From contig JAHECT010000002.1 in assembly GCA_024641605.1 (NCBI GenBank), positions 1-47,751 on the forward strand: 47,751 nucleotides of DNA, given 5' to 3'. Under the pieces are notes generated by a model, which was given only the letters and a program-made list of their open reading frames with translations, made no database searches and was not told where the DNA came from. The DNA comes from Micrococcales bacterium. GTDB taxonomy: Bacteria > Actinomycetota > Actinomycetes > S36-B12 > CAIYMF01. How positions within the stretch are numbered: position 1 is the stretch's first letter; each line of letters starts with the position of its first letter. This document shows positions 15,803 to 24,342 of the stretch, one piece after another. The translations under genes and the position numbers were made by a program.

Positions 15803-18427
15803 GTGAGAGCCATCCGCCGATTCACCGTCCGCACCGTCCTGCCCGCTCCGCTGGAGCCGCTCGCGGCCATCGCGACCAACCTGCGCTGGTCGTGGCACCC
15901 CGAGACCCAGGACCTGTTCGCCCGCATCGACCACGCTCTGTGGGAGCAGGTCGGGCACGACCCGGTGCGCCTGCTCGGCGAGGTGAGCACCCAGCGCTGG
16001 GCGGACCTCGCGGCCGACCCCGACTTCGTGGGCCACGTCCAGTGGGTCGCCGACGGGCTCGAGGGCTACCTCACCGGCGACCGCTGGTACCAGTCGCTGG
16101 GGGAGGACGCGCCCCGCTCGATCGCGTACTTCTCGCCGGAGTTCGGGATCACCGAGGTGCTGCCCCAGTACTCCGGCGGCCTCGGCATCCTCGCCGGCGA
16201 CCACCTCAAGGCGGCCAGCGACCTCGGCGTCCCGATCGTCGGCGTCGGGCTGTTCTACCGTGCGGGGTACTTCCGGCAGTCGCTGTCGCGCGACGGCTGG
16301 CAGCAGGAGACCTATCCGGTGCTCGACCCGGACGGCCTGCCGCTGTCGCTGCTGCGCGAGGCGGACGGCACGACGGTCGTCATCGAGGTCGGCCTCTCCG
16401 GCGGCCGCACGCTGAAGGCCCACGTCTGGAAGGCCGACGTCGGACGCGTGCCCCTGCTCATGCTCGACAGCGACGTCGAGGAGAACGAGCCGCACGAGCG
16501 CGACGTCACCGACCGTCTCTACGGCGGGGGCGGCGAGCACCGGCTCAAGCAGGAGATGCTCCTCGGCATCGGCGGCGTGCGTGCCCTGCGCGCCTACGCG
16601 CGGATCACGGGCACGCCGGCGCCCGAGGTCTTCCACACGAACGAGGGGCACGCGGGCTTCCTCGGGCTCGAGCGCATCCGCGAGCTCGTCGAGCAGCAGG
16701 GCCTCAGCTTCGAGGCCGCCGTCCAGGCCGTCCGGGCCGGCACCGTCTTCACCACCCACACGCCCGTGCCCGCCGGGATCGACCGCTTCCCGCGGGAGCT
16801 CGTGGCCACGTACTTCGGTGGCGACAACGCCGCCGCGGGCGTGCCTGTGGAGCGGGTCCTGGCGCTGGGCGCCGAGGACTTCGAGGCCGGCGACCCCACC
16901 GTGTTCAACATGGCCGTGATGGGCCTGCGCCTCGGCCAGCGCGCGAACGGCGTGAGCAAGCTGCACGGGCACGTGAGCCGAGGGATGTTCGCGGGCCTGT
17001 GGCCGGGCTTCGACTCCGACGAGGTGCCGATCGGATCGATCACCAACGGCGTGCACGCGGCGACCTGGGTCGCTCGTGAGGTCCGCGACCTGCTCGCTGC
17101 GCAGGTGGGTCCGGAGGAGGCCGAGGACAGCCCGGGCTGGGAGGCCGCGGGCTCGATCCCGCCCGGGGACCTGTGGCGGGTCAAGCGCGTCCTGCGCGAG
17201 CGGCTCGTGGCCGATGTGCGGGCACGCCTGCGCGTCTCGTGGCTTCAGCGGGGTGCGTCCGAGGCCGAGCTCGGCTGGATCGAGGAGGTCCTCGACCCCG
17301 ACGTGCTGACCATCGGCTTCGCCCGCCGCGTGCCCTCCTACAAGCGGCTCACCCTCATGCTCCGCGACCCGGCGAGGCTCAAGGCCCTGCTCCTCGACCC
17401 CGAGCGCCCAGTGCAGCTGGTGATCGCGGGCAAGTCCCACCCTGCCGACGACGGCGGCAAGAAGCTCATCCAGCAGCTCGTCGCCTTCGCCGACGACCCC
17501 GAGGTCCGCCACCGCATCGTGTTCCTGCCCGACTACGACATCGGCATGGCGCGGCTGCTGTACCCCGGGTGCGACGTGTGGCTCAACAACCCGCTCCGTC
17601 CGCTCGAGGCGTGCGGCACGTCCGGGATGAAGGCCGCGCTCAACGGCGGTCTCAACCTGTCCATCCTCGACGGGTGGTGGGACGAGTGGTACGACGGCGA
17701 GAACGGGTGGGCGATCCCCACGGCCGACGGCGTCACCGACCCCGACCGCCGCGACGACCTGGAGGCGGGGGCGCTCTACGACCTCGTCGAGAAGAGCGTG
17801 GCCACGCGCTTCTACGACCTCGACGAGTCGGGCCTGCCCACGCGTTGGATCACCATGCTGCAGCACACGCTGGCCACCCTGGGGCCGAAGGTGCTCGCGG
17901 CCCGCATGGTCCGCGACTACGTCCGCCAGCTCTACGCCCCGGCCACGCACGCCTCCCGGGCGGTCCTGGCCGCGGACGCGGCGATCGCGAAGGATCTCGC
18001 GTCCTACTCGGCCCGCGTCCGGGCCGCGTGGCCCGGGGTGCGGGTGGAGCACGTCGAGGCCAGCGGCGTGGGTGACGCGCCCGAGCGCGGCGTGATCGTG
18101 CGTGTGCGCGCGTTCGTGGCACTCGGGGGGCTCACCGGCGACGACGTGGTCGTGGAGCTCGTGAGCGGCCGCGTGGACCACAACGACCGCATCGTGCACC
18201 CCCGTCACGCTGACCTGGAGCCCGTGGAGTCCTACGAGGGGAACCGGTGGCGCTACGAGGCCGCCCTCCACCTCGAGGACACCGGACCGTTCGGCTACAC
18301 CGTCCGCGTCCTGCCCCGCCACGCCGGGCTGCACGACCCCGCCGAGCTCGGCCTCCAGGCGCTGCCGTCGGCGCCGGCGCTGGAGCAGGACCCGGCCGAC
18401 GCGACCGGTGGCGCAGGGGTGGGCTGA
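15803..18427 (+). CDS. glgP: Alpha-glucan phosphorylase (GT35)
   Basis: An 874-residue PLP-dependent enzyme releasing glucose-1-phosphate from alpha-1,4-glucan. This is the long actinobacterial type (about 850 residues). The N-terminal DUF3417-like part starts LEPLAAIATNLRWSWHPETQDLFARID. The PLP site is in EACGTSGMKAALNGGLNLSILDGWWDEWYDG, with the Lys in GTSGMKAA. YSGGLGILAGDHLKAASDLGVP and FARRVPSYKRLTL are the other family signatures. The GTG start follows a leaderless -10. It is divergent from glgE-glgB and convergent with glgX at 3 bp, so synthesis and breakdown genes sit together. A family member from mycobacteria is annotated GlgP (Rv1328). An antisense reading frame of over 1000 codons is a GC-driven shadow. 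Confidence 0.96.
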   Translation: MRAIRRFTVRTVLPAPLEPLAAIATNLRWSWHPETQDLFARIDHALWEQVGHDPVRLLGEVSTQRWADLAADPDFVGHVQWVADGLEGYLTGDRWYQSLGEDAPRSIAYFSPEFGITEVLPQYSGGLGILAGDHLKAASDLGVPIVGVGLFYRAGYFRQSLSRDGWQQETYPVLDPDGLPLSLLREADGTTVVIEVGLSGGRTLKAHVWKADVGRVPLLMLDSDVEENEPHERDVTDRLYGGGGEHRLKQEMLLGIGGVRALRAYARITGTPAPEVFHTNEGHAGFLGLERIRELVEQQGLSFEAAVQAVRAGTVFTTHTPVPAGIDRFPRELVATYFGGDNAAAGVPVERVLALGAEDFEAGDPTVFNMAVMGLRLGQRANGVSKLHGHVSRGMFAGLWPGFDSDEVPIGSITNGVHAATWVAREVRDLLAAQVGPEEAEDSPGWEAAGSIPPGDLWRVKRVLRERLVADVRARLRVSWLQRGASEAELGWIEEVLDPDVLTIGFARRVPSYKRLTLMLRDPARLKALLLDPERPVQLVIAGKSHPADDGGKKLIQQLVAFADDPEVRHRIVFLPDYDIGMARLLYPGCDVWLNNPLRPLEACGTSGMKAALNGGLNLSILDGWWDEWYDGENGWAIPTADGVTDPDRRDDLEAGALYDLVEKSVATRFYDLDESGLPTRWITMLQHTLATLGPKVLAARMVRDYVRQLYAPATHASRAVLAADAAIAKDLASYSARVRAAWPGVRVEHVEASGVGDAPERGVIVRVRAFVALGGLTGDDVVVELVSGRVDHNDRIVHPRHADLEPVESYEGNRWRYEAALHLEDTGPFGYTVRVLPRHAGLHDPAELGLQALPSAPALEQDPADATGGAGVG

Positions 18428-18430
18428 GGC

Positions 18431-20557
18431 TCAGTCGCGCTCGACGCGGAACAGCACGACCGAGCGGGGGTGCGCCGTCACGGCGCTCCCCGCGCGGTCG
18501 GTGCTGGTGGCGGTTCGCGGCCGGTGGTCGTCGGTGTCCATGAGCCGCCGGTAGGCATCGCCGTAGGCCGAGGCGGGGAGCGTGAGCTCCACCTCGTCCT
18601 CGCCCCGGTTGAGCACGACGAGGAACGCGGAGTCGCGCAGCGGGTGGCCCGCCTCGTCGCGGACGCCGAGCTCGCCGGAGAGCGCCATCACGAGGCAGTG
18701 CGTGTCCGGCGAGTGCCAGTCGTCGTCGCTCATCGGGGTGCCGTCGGGCCGCAGCCACTCGAGGTCCTTGGGGCGCCCCTCGGCCACGGGTCGACCGTCG
18801 AAGAACTCGGTCTGCCGGAGGGTGGGGTGCTGACGCCGGGCGTTGAGCAGCACCCGTGACCACTCGTACAGGTCCGCCTGCCATTGCTGCAGGTCCCAGT
18901 CCATCCAGGAGATCTCGTTGTCCTGGTTGTAGGCGTTGTTGTTGCCGCCCTGCGTCCGGCCCATCTCGTCGCCCGCGACGATCATCGGGGTCCCGGCGGA
19001 CAGCACGAGGGTCGCCATCATCGCGCGGCCGGTGCGCAGCCGCGCGTGGTTGACGGCGCGGTCGTCGGTCTCGCCCTCGATCCCGTGGTTCCACGAGTTG
19101 TTGCTGTCGCTGCCGTCGCGGTTGTCCTCGCCGTTTGCCTCGTTGTGCTTGTGGTCGTAGGACACCAGGTCCCGCGCCGTGAAGCCGTCGTGCGCGGTGA
19201 GGAAGTTGACCGAGGCGTTGGGCGAGCGCCCGTGGAAGATGTCCTGGGACCCGGTGAGCCGCCACCCCAGGTCGGCCGGGGCGGCCTGGGGACCGGGTCC
19301 GCCGCGCCAGAACCTGCGCACGTCGTCGCGGTAGGCGTCGTTCCACTCGGCCCACGGCGACCCGAACGACCCGAGCCGGTAGCCGCCGGGGCCGACGTCC
19401 CACGGCTCCGAGATGAGCTTGACCTCCCGCAGGACAGGGTCCTGGTGCACCGCGGCGAGGAAGGGGGAGCGCTCGTCGAAGTCCATCCGCTCCCGGGTGA
19501 GCGCCGTGGCCAGGTCGAACCGGAAGCCGTCCACGTGCATCTCGGTCACCCAGTAGCGCAGCGAGTCCATCACCAGGCGCAGCACGTCGAGGTCGCCCAC
19601 GTCGAGGGTGTTGCCGCAGCCCGTGGTGTCGATGTACTGGCGGCTGTGCGGGGAGAGCTTGTAGAAGTCGCGCTCGCCGAGCCCTCGGAAGCTCAGCGAC
19701 GGGCCGTCGGGCCCGCCCTCGCACGTGTGGTTGTAGACGACGTCGAGGATCACCTCGATCCCGGCCTCGTGCAGCGCCTTGACCATCCCCTGGAATTCGG
19801 CGACCTGGCCGCCGGGGCGCCGGTCGGCGGCATAGCCGGCGTGCGGGGCGAAGTACCCGAGGGTGGAGTAGCCCCAGTAGTTGCGGGTCCCGCGCTGGGC
19901 CAGGACCGGCTCGGCGACGTGGTGGTGGACAGGCAGCAGCTCGACCGCCGTGACGCCGAGGGTCAGCAGATGCTCGATCGAGGCGGGGTGGGCGAAGCCG
20001 GCGTAGGTGCCGCGCAGCTCGGCGGGGATCGCCGGATGGCGCTGGGTGAATCCCTTGACGTGCACCTCGTAGAGCACGGTCTCGCCCCACGGGGTCGAGG
20101 GCGGCGTGTCCTCGCCCCACGCGAAGTCGTCGGCCACGACCACGCCGCGCGGCACGAACGGCGCGGAGTCGCGCTCGTCGGGGCGGGACGGGTCGTCGGG
20201 GCGGCCGGGGCGAGGGACGTCGACGGAGGTGACCTGGCCGTGGACGGCGCGGGCGTAGGGATCGACGAGCAGCTTGGCGGGGTTGAAGCGCAGGCCGGCT
20301 CCGGGGTCCCACGGCCCGTGCGCCCGCAGCCCGTAGCGGGTGCCCGCGGTCACGTCCGGGAGGAAGCCGTGGTGCACCCCGTGGCTGCGCGCCTCGAGCG
20401 GGATGCGCACCTCCTCGTCGTCGAGGAACAGGCACGCCTCCACGAGATCGGCCGAGGGTGCCCGCACGGCCAGGTTGAGACCCTGCGGGGTCCACGTGGC
20501 CCCCAGCGGCGTCGCGGCCCCGGGAGGGCGCACGGCGTCGGGTGCGGAGTGGGTCAT
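18431..20557 (-). CDS. glgX: Glycogen debranching enzyme (isoamylase type)
   Basis: A 708-residue GH13_11 enzyme hydrolysing alpha-1,6 branches left by phosphorylase. CBM48 is N-terminal (PLGATWTPQGLNLAVRAPSADLVEACLF). Catalytic residues are in DGFRFDLATALTRE (Asp) and VKLISEPWDVGPGGYRLGSF (Glu), and VSYDHKHNEANGEDNRDG and MIVAGDEMGRTQGGNNNAYNQDNEISW are typical GlgX/TreX segments. The ATG has GGAAGGA about 9 nt upstream. It faces glgP with 3 bp between stops, leaving no room for a separate terminator. It works after GlgP on the same glucan. TreX-type isoamylase is the same family; the neighbours favour glycogen rather than trehalose metabolism. Confidence 0.96.
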   Translation of the reverse strand: MTHSAPDAVRPPGAATPLGATWTPQGLNLAVRAPSADLVEACLFLDDEEVRIPLEARSHGVHHGFLPDVTAGTRYGLRAHGPWDPGAGLRFNPAKLLVDPYARAVHGQVTSVDVPRPGRPDDPSRPDERDSAPFVPRGVVVADDFAWGEDTPPSTPWGETVLYEVHVKGFTQRHPAIPAELRGTYAGFAHPASIEHLLTLGVTAVELLPVHHHVAEPVLAQRGTRNYWGYSTLGYFAPHAGYAADRRPGGQVAEFQGMVKALHEAGIEVILDVVYNHTCEGGPDGPSLSFRGLGERDFYKLSPHSRQYIDTTGCGNTLDVGDLDVLRLVMDSLRYWVTEMHVDGFRFDLATALTRERMDFDERSPFLAAVHQDPVLREVKLISEPWDVGPGGYRLGSFGSPWAEWNDAYRDDVRRFWRGGPGPQAAPADLGWRLTGSQDIFHGRSPNASVNFLTAHDGFTARDLVSYDHKHNEANGEDNRDGSDSNNSWNHGIEGETDDRAVNHARLRTGRAMMATLVLSAGTPMIVAGDEMGRTQGGNNNAYNQDNEISWMDWDLQQWQADLYEWSRVLLNARRQHPTLRQTEFFDGRPVAEGRPKDLEWLRPDGTPMSDDDWHSPDTHCLVMALSGELGVRDEAGHPLRDSAFLVVLNRGEDEVELTLPASAYGDAYRRLMDTDDHRPRTATSTDRAGSAVTAHPRSVVLFRVERD

Positions 20558-20697
20558 CGTGGGCGTCCTTCCGGCGGTGGGCGGGGGACAGTCTGCCCTG
20601 CACCCGCCTCCGGCAGGTGGGTCGCGTCCTGACCCGCTGGCTAGGCTCCTCCCACCGGGAGCAGCGCGCGCCCGGTCGAAGGTCGAGGAGGCCCGAC

Positions 20698-21477
20698 GTG
20701 GCGGAACTGGTCCGGCTCGAGGTCGAGGACGGCGTGGGCACCATCCGGCTGGACCGCCCGCCGATGAACGCCCTGTCCGCGCAGGTGCAGGAGGAGATCC
20801 GCGCGGCCGCGACCGAGGCCGCCGAGCGCGCCGACGTGCGGGTCGTGGTCGTCTACGGCGGGCCGAAGGTCTTCGCCGCCGGCGCCGACGTCAAGGAGAT
20901 GGCCGGCTGGGGCTATCAGCAGATGGTCGACCGGTCGGTAGGGCTGCAGGGCGCCTTCACCGCCGTGGCGCGCATCCCCAAGCCGACGATCGCCGCGGTC
21001 ACCGGCTACGCGCTCGGCGGCGGCTGCGAGCTGGCGCTCTGCTGCGACCTGCGCATCGCCGGCGACAACGCCCGGCTCGGTCAGCCGGAGATCCTCCTGG
21101 GCATCATCCCCGGGGCGGGCGGGACCCAGCGGCTCCCGCGCCTCGTGGGCCCGTCGCGGGCCAAGGAGCTCATCTTCACCGGGCGCTTCGTCGACGCCGA
21201 GGAGGCGCTGCGGATCGGGCTGGTCGACCGGGTGGTCGCCCCGGACGAGGTCTACGAGGCGGCGCTCGAGCTCGCCCGCCAGCTCGCCCGTGGTCCGGCG
21301 TACGCGCTGCGCGCCGCCAAGGAGTCGATCGACCGCGGACTCGAGGTCGACCTCGACACCGGCCTCGACATCGAACGGGTGCAGTTCGCCGCCCTGTTCG
21401 CGACGGAGGACCGCACCATCGGGATGACCTCGTTCGTCGAGAACGGTCCCGGCAAGGCGGAGTTCGTCGGGCGATGA
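20698..21477 (+). CDS. Enoyl-CoA hydratase/isomerase family protein
   Basis: A 259-residue crotonase-fold protein. GGPKVFAAGADVKEMAGW gives the first oxyanion-hole segment, and ALGGGCELALCCDLRIAGDNARLGQPEILLGIIPGAGGTQRLPRLVG carries the second and the catalytic glutamate region, including the GQPE motif expected of a hydratase. The predicted reaction is hydration of trans-2-enoyl-CoA in fatty-acid oxidation. The GTG start has GAGGAGG about 8 nt upstream, and TAGGCT (20642-20647) is a likely -10. A longer in-frame extension to 20542 is rejected because it runs into glgX and lacks family similarity. Its stop overlaps the start of the methyltransferase gene (ATGA). Confidence 0.92.
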   Translation: MAELVRLEVEDGVGTIRLDRPPMNALSAQVQEEIRAAATEAAERADVRVVVVYGGPKVFAAGADVKEMAGWGYQQMVDRSVGLQGAFTAVARIPKPTIAAVTGYALGGGCELALCCDLRIAGDNARLGQPEILLGIIPGAGGTQRLPRLVGPSRAKELIFTGRFVDAEEALRIGLVDRVVAPDEVYEAALELARQLARGPAYALRAAKESIDRGLEVDLDTGLDIERVQFAALFATEDRTIGMTSFVENGPGKAEFVGR

Positions 21478-22427
21478 ACCGGCCGCTGCCCACCCCCGAG
21501 GACATCCAGGCCGCCTGGGAGGACCCCAAGCTCGCGAACGTGCTCTACCACGACTGGGAGGCCGGGACCTACGACGAGAAGTGGTCCATCTCCTACGACG
21601 AGCGGTGCATCACCTACGCCCGGGACCGGTTCGCCCACGTCGCGGGGACCGAGGGATGGCCCTACGGCCGTGCCCTCGAGCTCGGGTCGGGGACGGGCTT
21701 CTTCCTGCTCAACCTCAAGCAGGCAGGGGTGCTGGACGAGGGGCACGTCACCGACCTGTCGCCCCGCATGGTCGAGGTCGCCCAGCGCAACGCCACGAGC
21801 CTCGGGTTCTCCGTGGAGGGGCGGGTCGCGGACGCCGAGTCGATCCCCTACGACGACGACACGTTCGACCTCGTCGTGGGTCACGCGGTGCTGCACCACA
21901 TCCCCGACCTGGAGCAGGCCCTGCGCGAGGTCGTCCGCGTGCTGCGGCCTGGCGGGCGCTTCGTCTTCGCCGGCGAACCGACGGAGAAGGGCGACTGGGT
22001 GGCCCGACGGCTCTCGCGGCTGACCTGGTGGACCGCCACCCGGGTGACGCACCTTCCTGCCCTGCGCGAGCGCTGGGCGCGGCCGCGCGCCGAGCTCGAC
22101 GAGTCCTCCCGCGCGGCGGCGCTGGAGTCGGTGGTCGACGTCCACACGTTCGACCCCGACCGGCTCGCCGCGCTCTGCCAGCGCGCCGGGGCGATCGACG
22201 TGCGCACGGTGACCGAGGAGCTCACCGCGTCGTGGTTCGGGTGGCCGGTCCGCACCGTCGAGGCCGCCGTGCGGCCCGGCGCCCTGGGGTGGGGGTGGGC
22301 GCGGTTCGCCTATGGCGGCTGGATGCGGCTCTCCTGGCTGGACGAGCGGGTGCTGTCGCGCCTCGTGCCGGACGAGCTGTTCTACAACGTGTGCGTGACC
22401 GGCGTGAAGCCCGACGTCACGCGCTGA
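21474..22427 (+). CDS. Class I SAM-dependent methyltransferase
   Basis: A 317-residue protein coupled to the enoyl-CoA hydratase. Motif I is ALELGSGTGFFLLNLKQAG near residue 65, followed by VTDLSPRMVEVAQRNA, the acidic VADAESIPYDDDTFDLVVGHAVLHHIPDLEQALREVVRVLRPGGRFVFAGEP, typical of a Methyltransf_11 (UbiE-like) fold. The C-terminal third has several hydrophobic stretches (WMRLSWLDERVLSRLV) and might sit on the membrane. The substrate is unknown; the hydratase partner hints at a lipid. Its last 11 bp overlap the end of the convergent GNAT gene. Confidence 0.88.
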   Translation: MNRPLPTPEDIQAAWEDPKLANVLYHDWEAGTYDEKWSISYDERCITYARDRFAHVAGTEGWPYGRALELGSGTGFFLLNLKQAGVLDEGHVTDLSPRMVEVAQRNATSLGFSVEGRVADAESIPYDDDTFDLVVGHAVLHHIPDLEQALREVVRVLRPGGRFVFAGEPTEKGDWVARRLSRLTWWTATRVTHLPALRERWARPRAELDESSRAAALESVVDVHTFDPDRLAALCQRAGAIDVRTVTEELTASWFGWPVRTVEAAVRPGALGWGWARFAYGGWMRLSWLDERVLSRLVPDELFYNVCVTGVKPDVTR

Positions 22428-22917
22428 GCCGCTCGCCGCGACGCGCCGCCGGCAGGGTCATCGTGACCGTGACCAGCCCGTCGGAGGTCCTGCGGAACAC
22501 CGGCCGCAGCGCCCCGCGGCGCAGACCCCGCAGCAGCGCGTGGACGGCCGTCGAGCTGGGCAGGGTGTAGGCCACGAGGTCGGTCGTCCCGTCGGCCTCG
22601 GCCCGGTCCAGCGCTGCCTCGATCATGGCCGTGCCCACGCCCCGACGCTGCCAGGCGTCCTCGACCAGCACGGCGAGCTCGGTGGGCTCGTCGGGCGCCG
22701 TCGCGAGGTGGGCCAGGGCGACCACCTCCCGTCCCGTCGTGGCGACGAGGGTGAGGTGGAGATCCTGCAGGCGCCGCTGGAGCGCGGGGGACAGGGCCGG
22801 GACCGCGGTGAGGTAGCGGCGATAGACGCTCTCGAGCGAGCACCGGCGGTGCATGCGGGCGATGGCCGGTGCGTCGTCGCTGCTGACCGGCCGGATCGTG
22901 AGCTCGGGCGCTGCCAT
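22417..22917 (-). CDS. GNAT-family N-acetyltransferase
   Basis: A 166-residue acetyltransferase. It starts MAAPELTIRPVSSDDAPAIARMHRRCS and contains the acetyl-CoA motif ELAVLVEDAWQRRGVGTAMIEAAL, whose QRRGVG is the classic Q/RxxGxG/A loop. FRRTSDG and the C-terminal strands are in the expected order. The substrate cannot be inferred. The ATG at 22917 is chosen because upstream residues (ACERAD) are not family-like. Its 3' end overlaps the facing methyltransferase by 11 bp. Confidence 0.85.
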   Translation of the reverse strand: MAAPELTIRPVSSDDAPAIARMHRRCSLESVYRRYLTAVPALSPALQRRLQDLHLTLVATTGREVVALAHLATAPDEPTELAVLVEDAWQRRGVGTAMIEAALDRAEADGTTDLVAYTLPSSTAVHALLRGLRRGALRPVFRRTSDGLVTVTMTLPAARRGERLSA

Positions 22918-23002
22918 GTCGGCACGCTCGCACGCCCGCGTTACGTATCGATGTCGGCTGCGCGGCGGGCACGTTGCCGTGGGGTGGCCGCGCCACCTCG
23001 CG

Positions 23003-23014
23003 TACCCTCGGCGC
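23003..23014 (+). promoter_or_regulatory. Leaderless -10 (TACCCT) for the hexapeptide transferase
   Basis: TACCCT (23003-23008) ends 6 nt before the GTG at 23015 and no Shine-Dalgarno sequence is present, so the start is moved here from upstream in-frame codons. Confidence 0.45.
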
Positions 23015-23749
23015 GTGCTGCAGGGCCTCGGGACGATCGCGCGCCGGGTGCGCGGCCTGCCGCCGCGCGACCCGCGGCAGGCGCGGTTCCTCACGTGGGC
23101 GTCGGTGAGGTGGGCGTGGCGGCACCGGGCGCTCTCGCCCTGGTACCTCGCGCGCTACTGGCGCCTGCTGGTGCTGAGACTGCGTCGGCCCGATGTCGTG
23201 CTCGAGGGGATGGTGTTCATCGGTCGCCGCGTCGAGCTCTACGCCCGACCGGGCTACGGCCGGCTCGTGCTGGGCAGGTGGGTGCACGTCGGCGACGAGA
23301 ACCGGTTGCGCGCCCACGAGGGCACGCTCCGGGTGGGCGACAAGTGCGTGTTCGGCCGCGACAACACGGTCAACTGCTACCTCGACGTCGAGATCGGCGC
23401 GTCGACGATCGTCGCGGACTGGGTGTACGTCTGCGACTTCGACCACGTCTACGACGACATCCGCGTGCCGATCAAGGACCAGGGGATCGTGAAGTCCCCC
23501 GTGCGCATCGGGGCCGACTGCTGGGTGGGGACCAAGGTCACGGTGCTGCGCGGCGCGATGGTGGGCGAGGGCTGCGTGCTCGCGGCCCACACCGTCGTGC
23601 GGGGCGAGGTCCCCGCCCGGGCGGTCGTCGGCGGCGTACCGGGTCGCGTGCTCAAGGATCGGGCGGAGGTGCACGCCGCGCAGGAGGCCACCCGCGCCGC
23701 GCTCGCCGACATCGCCCGCAAGACCGCGCGCGCTGCCTCGGGTCCCTGA
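23015..23749 (+). CDS. Left-handed beta-helix (hexapeptide repeat) acyltransferase
   Basis: A 244-residue transferase. The basic N-terminus (RRVRGLPPRDPRQARFLTWASVRWAWRHR) leads to a run of imperfect hexapeptide repeats: VFIGRRVELYARPGYGRLVLGRWVHVG, then KCVFGRDNTVNCYLDVEIGASTIVADW, and finally VRIGADCWVGTKVTVLRGAMVGEGCVLAAHTVVRGEVPARAVVGGVPGRVLK, which is the signature end of galactoside/maltose O-acetyltransferase-like proteins. FDHVYDD supplies the usual histidine. Predicted acyl-CoA donor; acceptor probably a sugar or glycolipid. Similar proteins sit near Rv3026c-like acyltransferases in mycobacteria, but the link is not certain. Confidence 0.85.
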   Translation: MLQGLGTIARRVRGLPPRDPRQARFLTWASVRWAWRHRALSPWYLARYWRLLVLRLRRPDVVLEGMVFIGRRVELYARPGYGRLVLGRWVHVGDENRLRAHEGTLRVGDKCVFGRDNTVNCYLDVEIGASTIVADWVYVCDFDHVYDDIRVPIKDQGIVKSPVRIGADCWVGTKVTVLRGAMVGEGCVLAAHTVVRGEVPARAVVGGVPGRVLKDRAEVHAAQEATRAALADIARKTARAASGP

Positions 23750-23838
23750 GCCGGGCCGGGCGGCCCCGGCGAGGCCGGCGGCGAGCACCGATCGGCGCGG
23801 ATGTCGCCCTCGTGGTGGGCCCGGCCGCGTCGGGTCGG

Positions 23839-23850
23839 CATGATGAACCC
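23839..23850 (+). promoter_or_regulatory. Leaderless -10 (CATGAT) for khtT
   Basis: CATGAT ends 6 nt before the GTG at 23851. The C in place of T at the first position makes this weaker than the other cases. Confidence 0.35.
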
Positions 23851-24342
23851 GTGGACGTGACTGAGACGCTGCTGCCCGGAGTCGGTATCCGCTACGAGTT
23901 CCGCACGGCGGACGGGTCGCGCGTCGGCCTCATCGCCAGCCGCGTGGGCTCGGTCGAGCTGGTCGTCTACGACGCCGACGACCCCGATGCGTGCACGGGG
24001 ATGCTCGCGCTCTCGCCCGACGAGGCCGAGACCCTCGGGGAGCTGCTCGGGGCGCCCCGCCTGGTCGAGCGCTTCGCGGACCTCTCGCGCGAGGTCCCCG
24101 GGCTCGACTCCGACCGCGTCGAGCTCGCGTCCGGGTCGCCCTTCGCGGGGCTGACGCTCGGGGACACCCGCGCCCGGACCGTCACCGGCACGTCGGTCGT
24201 CGCCGTCGTGCGCGGCGACCAGGTCATCACCTCGCCGCGACCCGACCAGGACCTCGAGGCCGGCGACGTGGTGGTGGCGGTCGGGACGGAGTCGGGCCTC
24301 GCCGCCCTGCGAGCGCTGCTCACGGTCGGTCCCGGCGCATGA
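23851..24342 (+). CDS. khtT: TrkA-C/RCK regulatory subunit of K+/H+ antiporter (KhtT-like)
   Basis: A 163-residue cytoplasmic protein. The N-terminal part (TETLLPGVGIRYEFRTADGSRVGLI, then LVVYDADDPDACTGMLALSPDEAETLGELLGAPRLVERFADL) is the N-domain of KhtT-like regulators. The C-terminal half (LASGSPFAGLTLGDTRARTVTGTSVVAVVRGDQVITSPRPDQDLEAGDVVVAVGT) is a canonical RCK_C/TrkA-C domain. In Bacillus KhtT gates the KhtU exchanger and binds c-di-AMP. The gene overlaps the transporter gene by ATGA, as expected for a two-subunit system. Confidence 0.88.
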   Translation: MDVTETLLPGVGIRYEFRTADGSRVGLIASRVGSVELVVYDADDPDACTGMLALSPDEAETLGELLGAPRLVERFADLSREVPGLDSDRVELASGSPFAGLTLGDTRARTVTGTSVVAVVRGDQVITSPRPDQDLEAGDVVVAVGTESGLAALRALLTVGPGA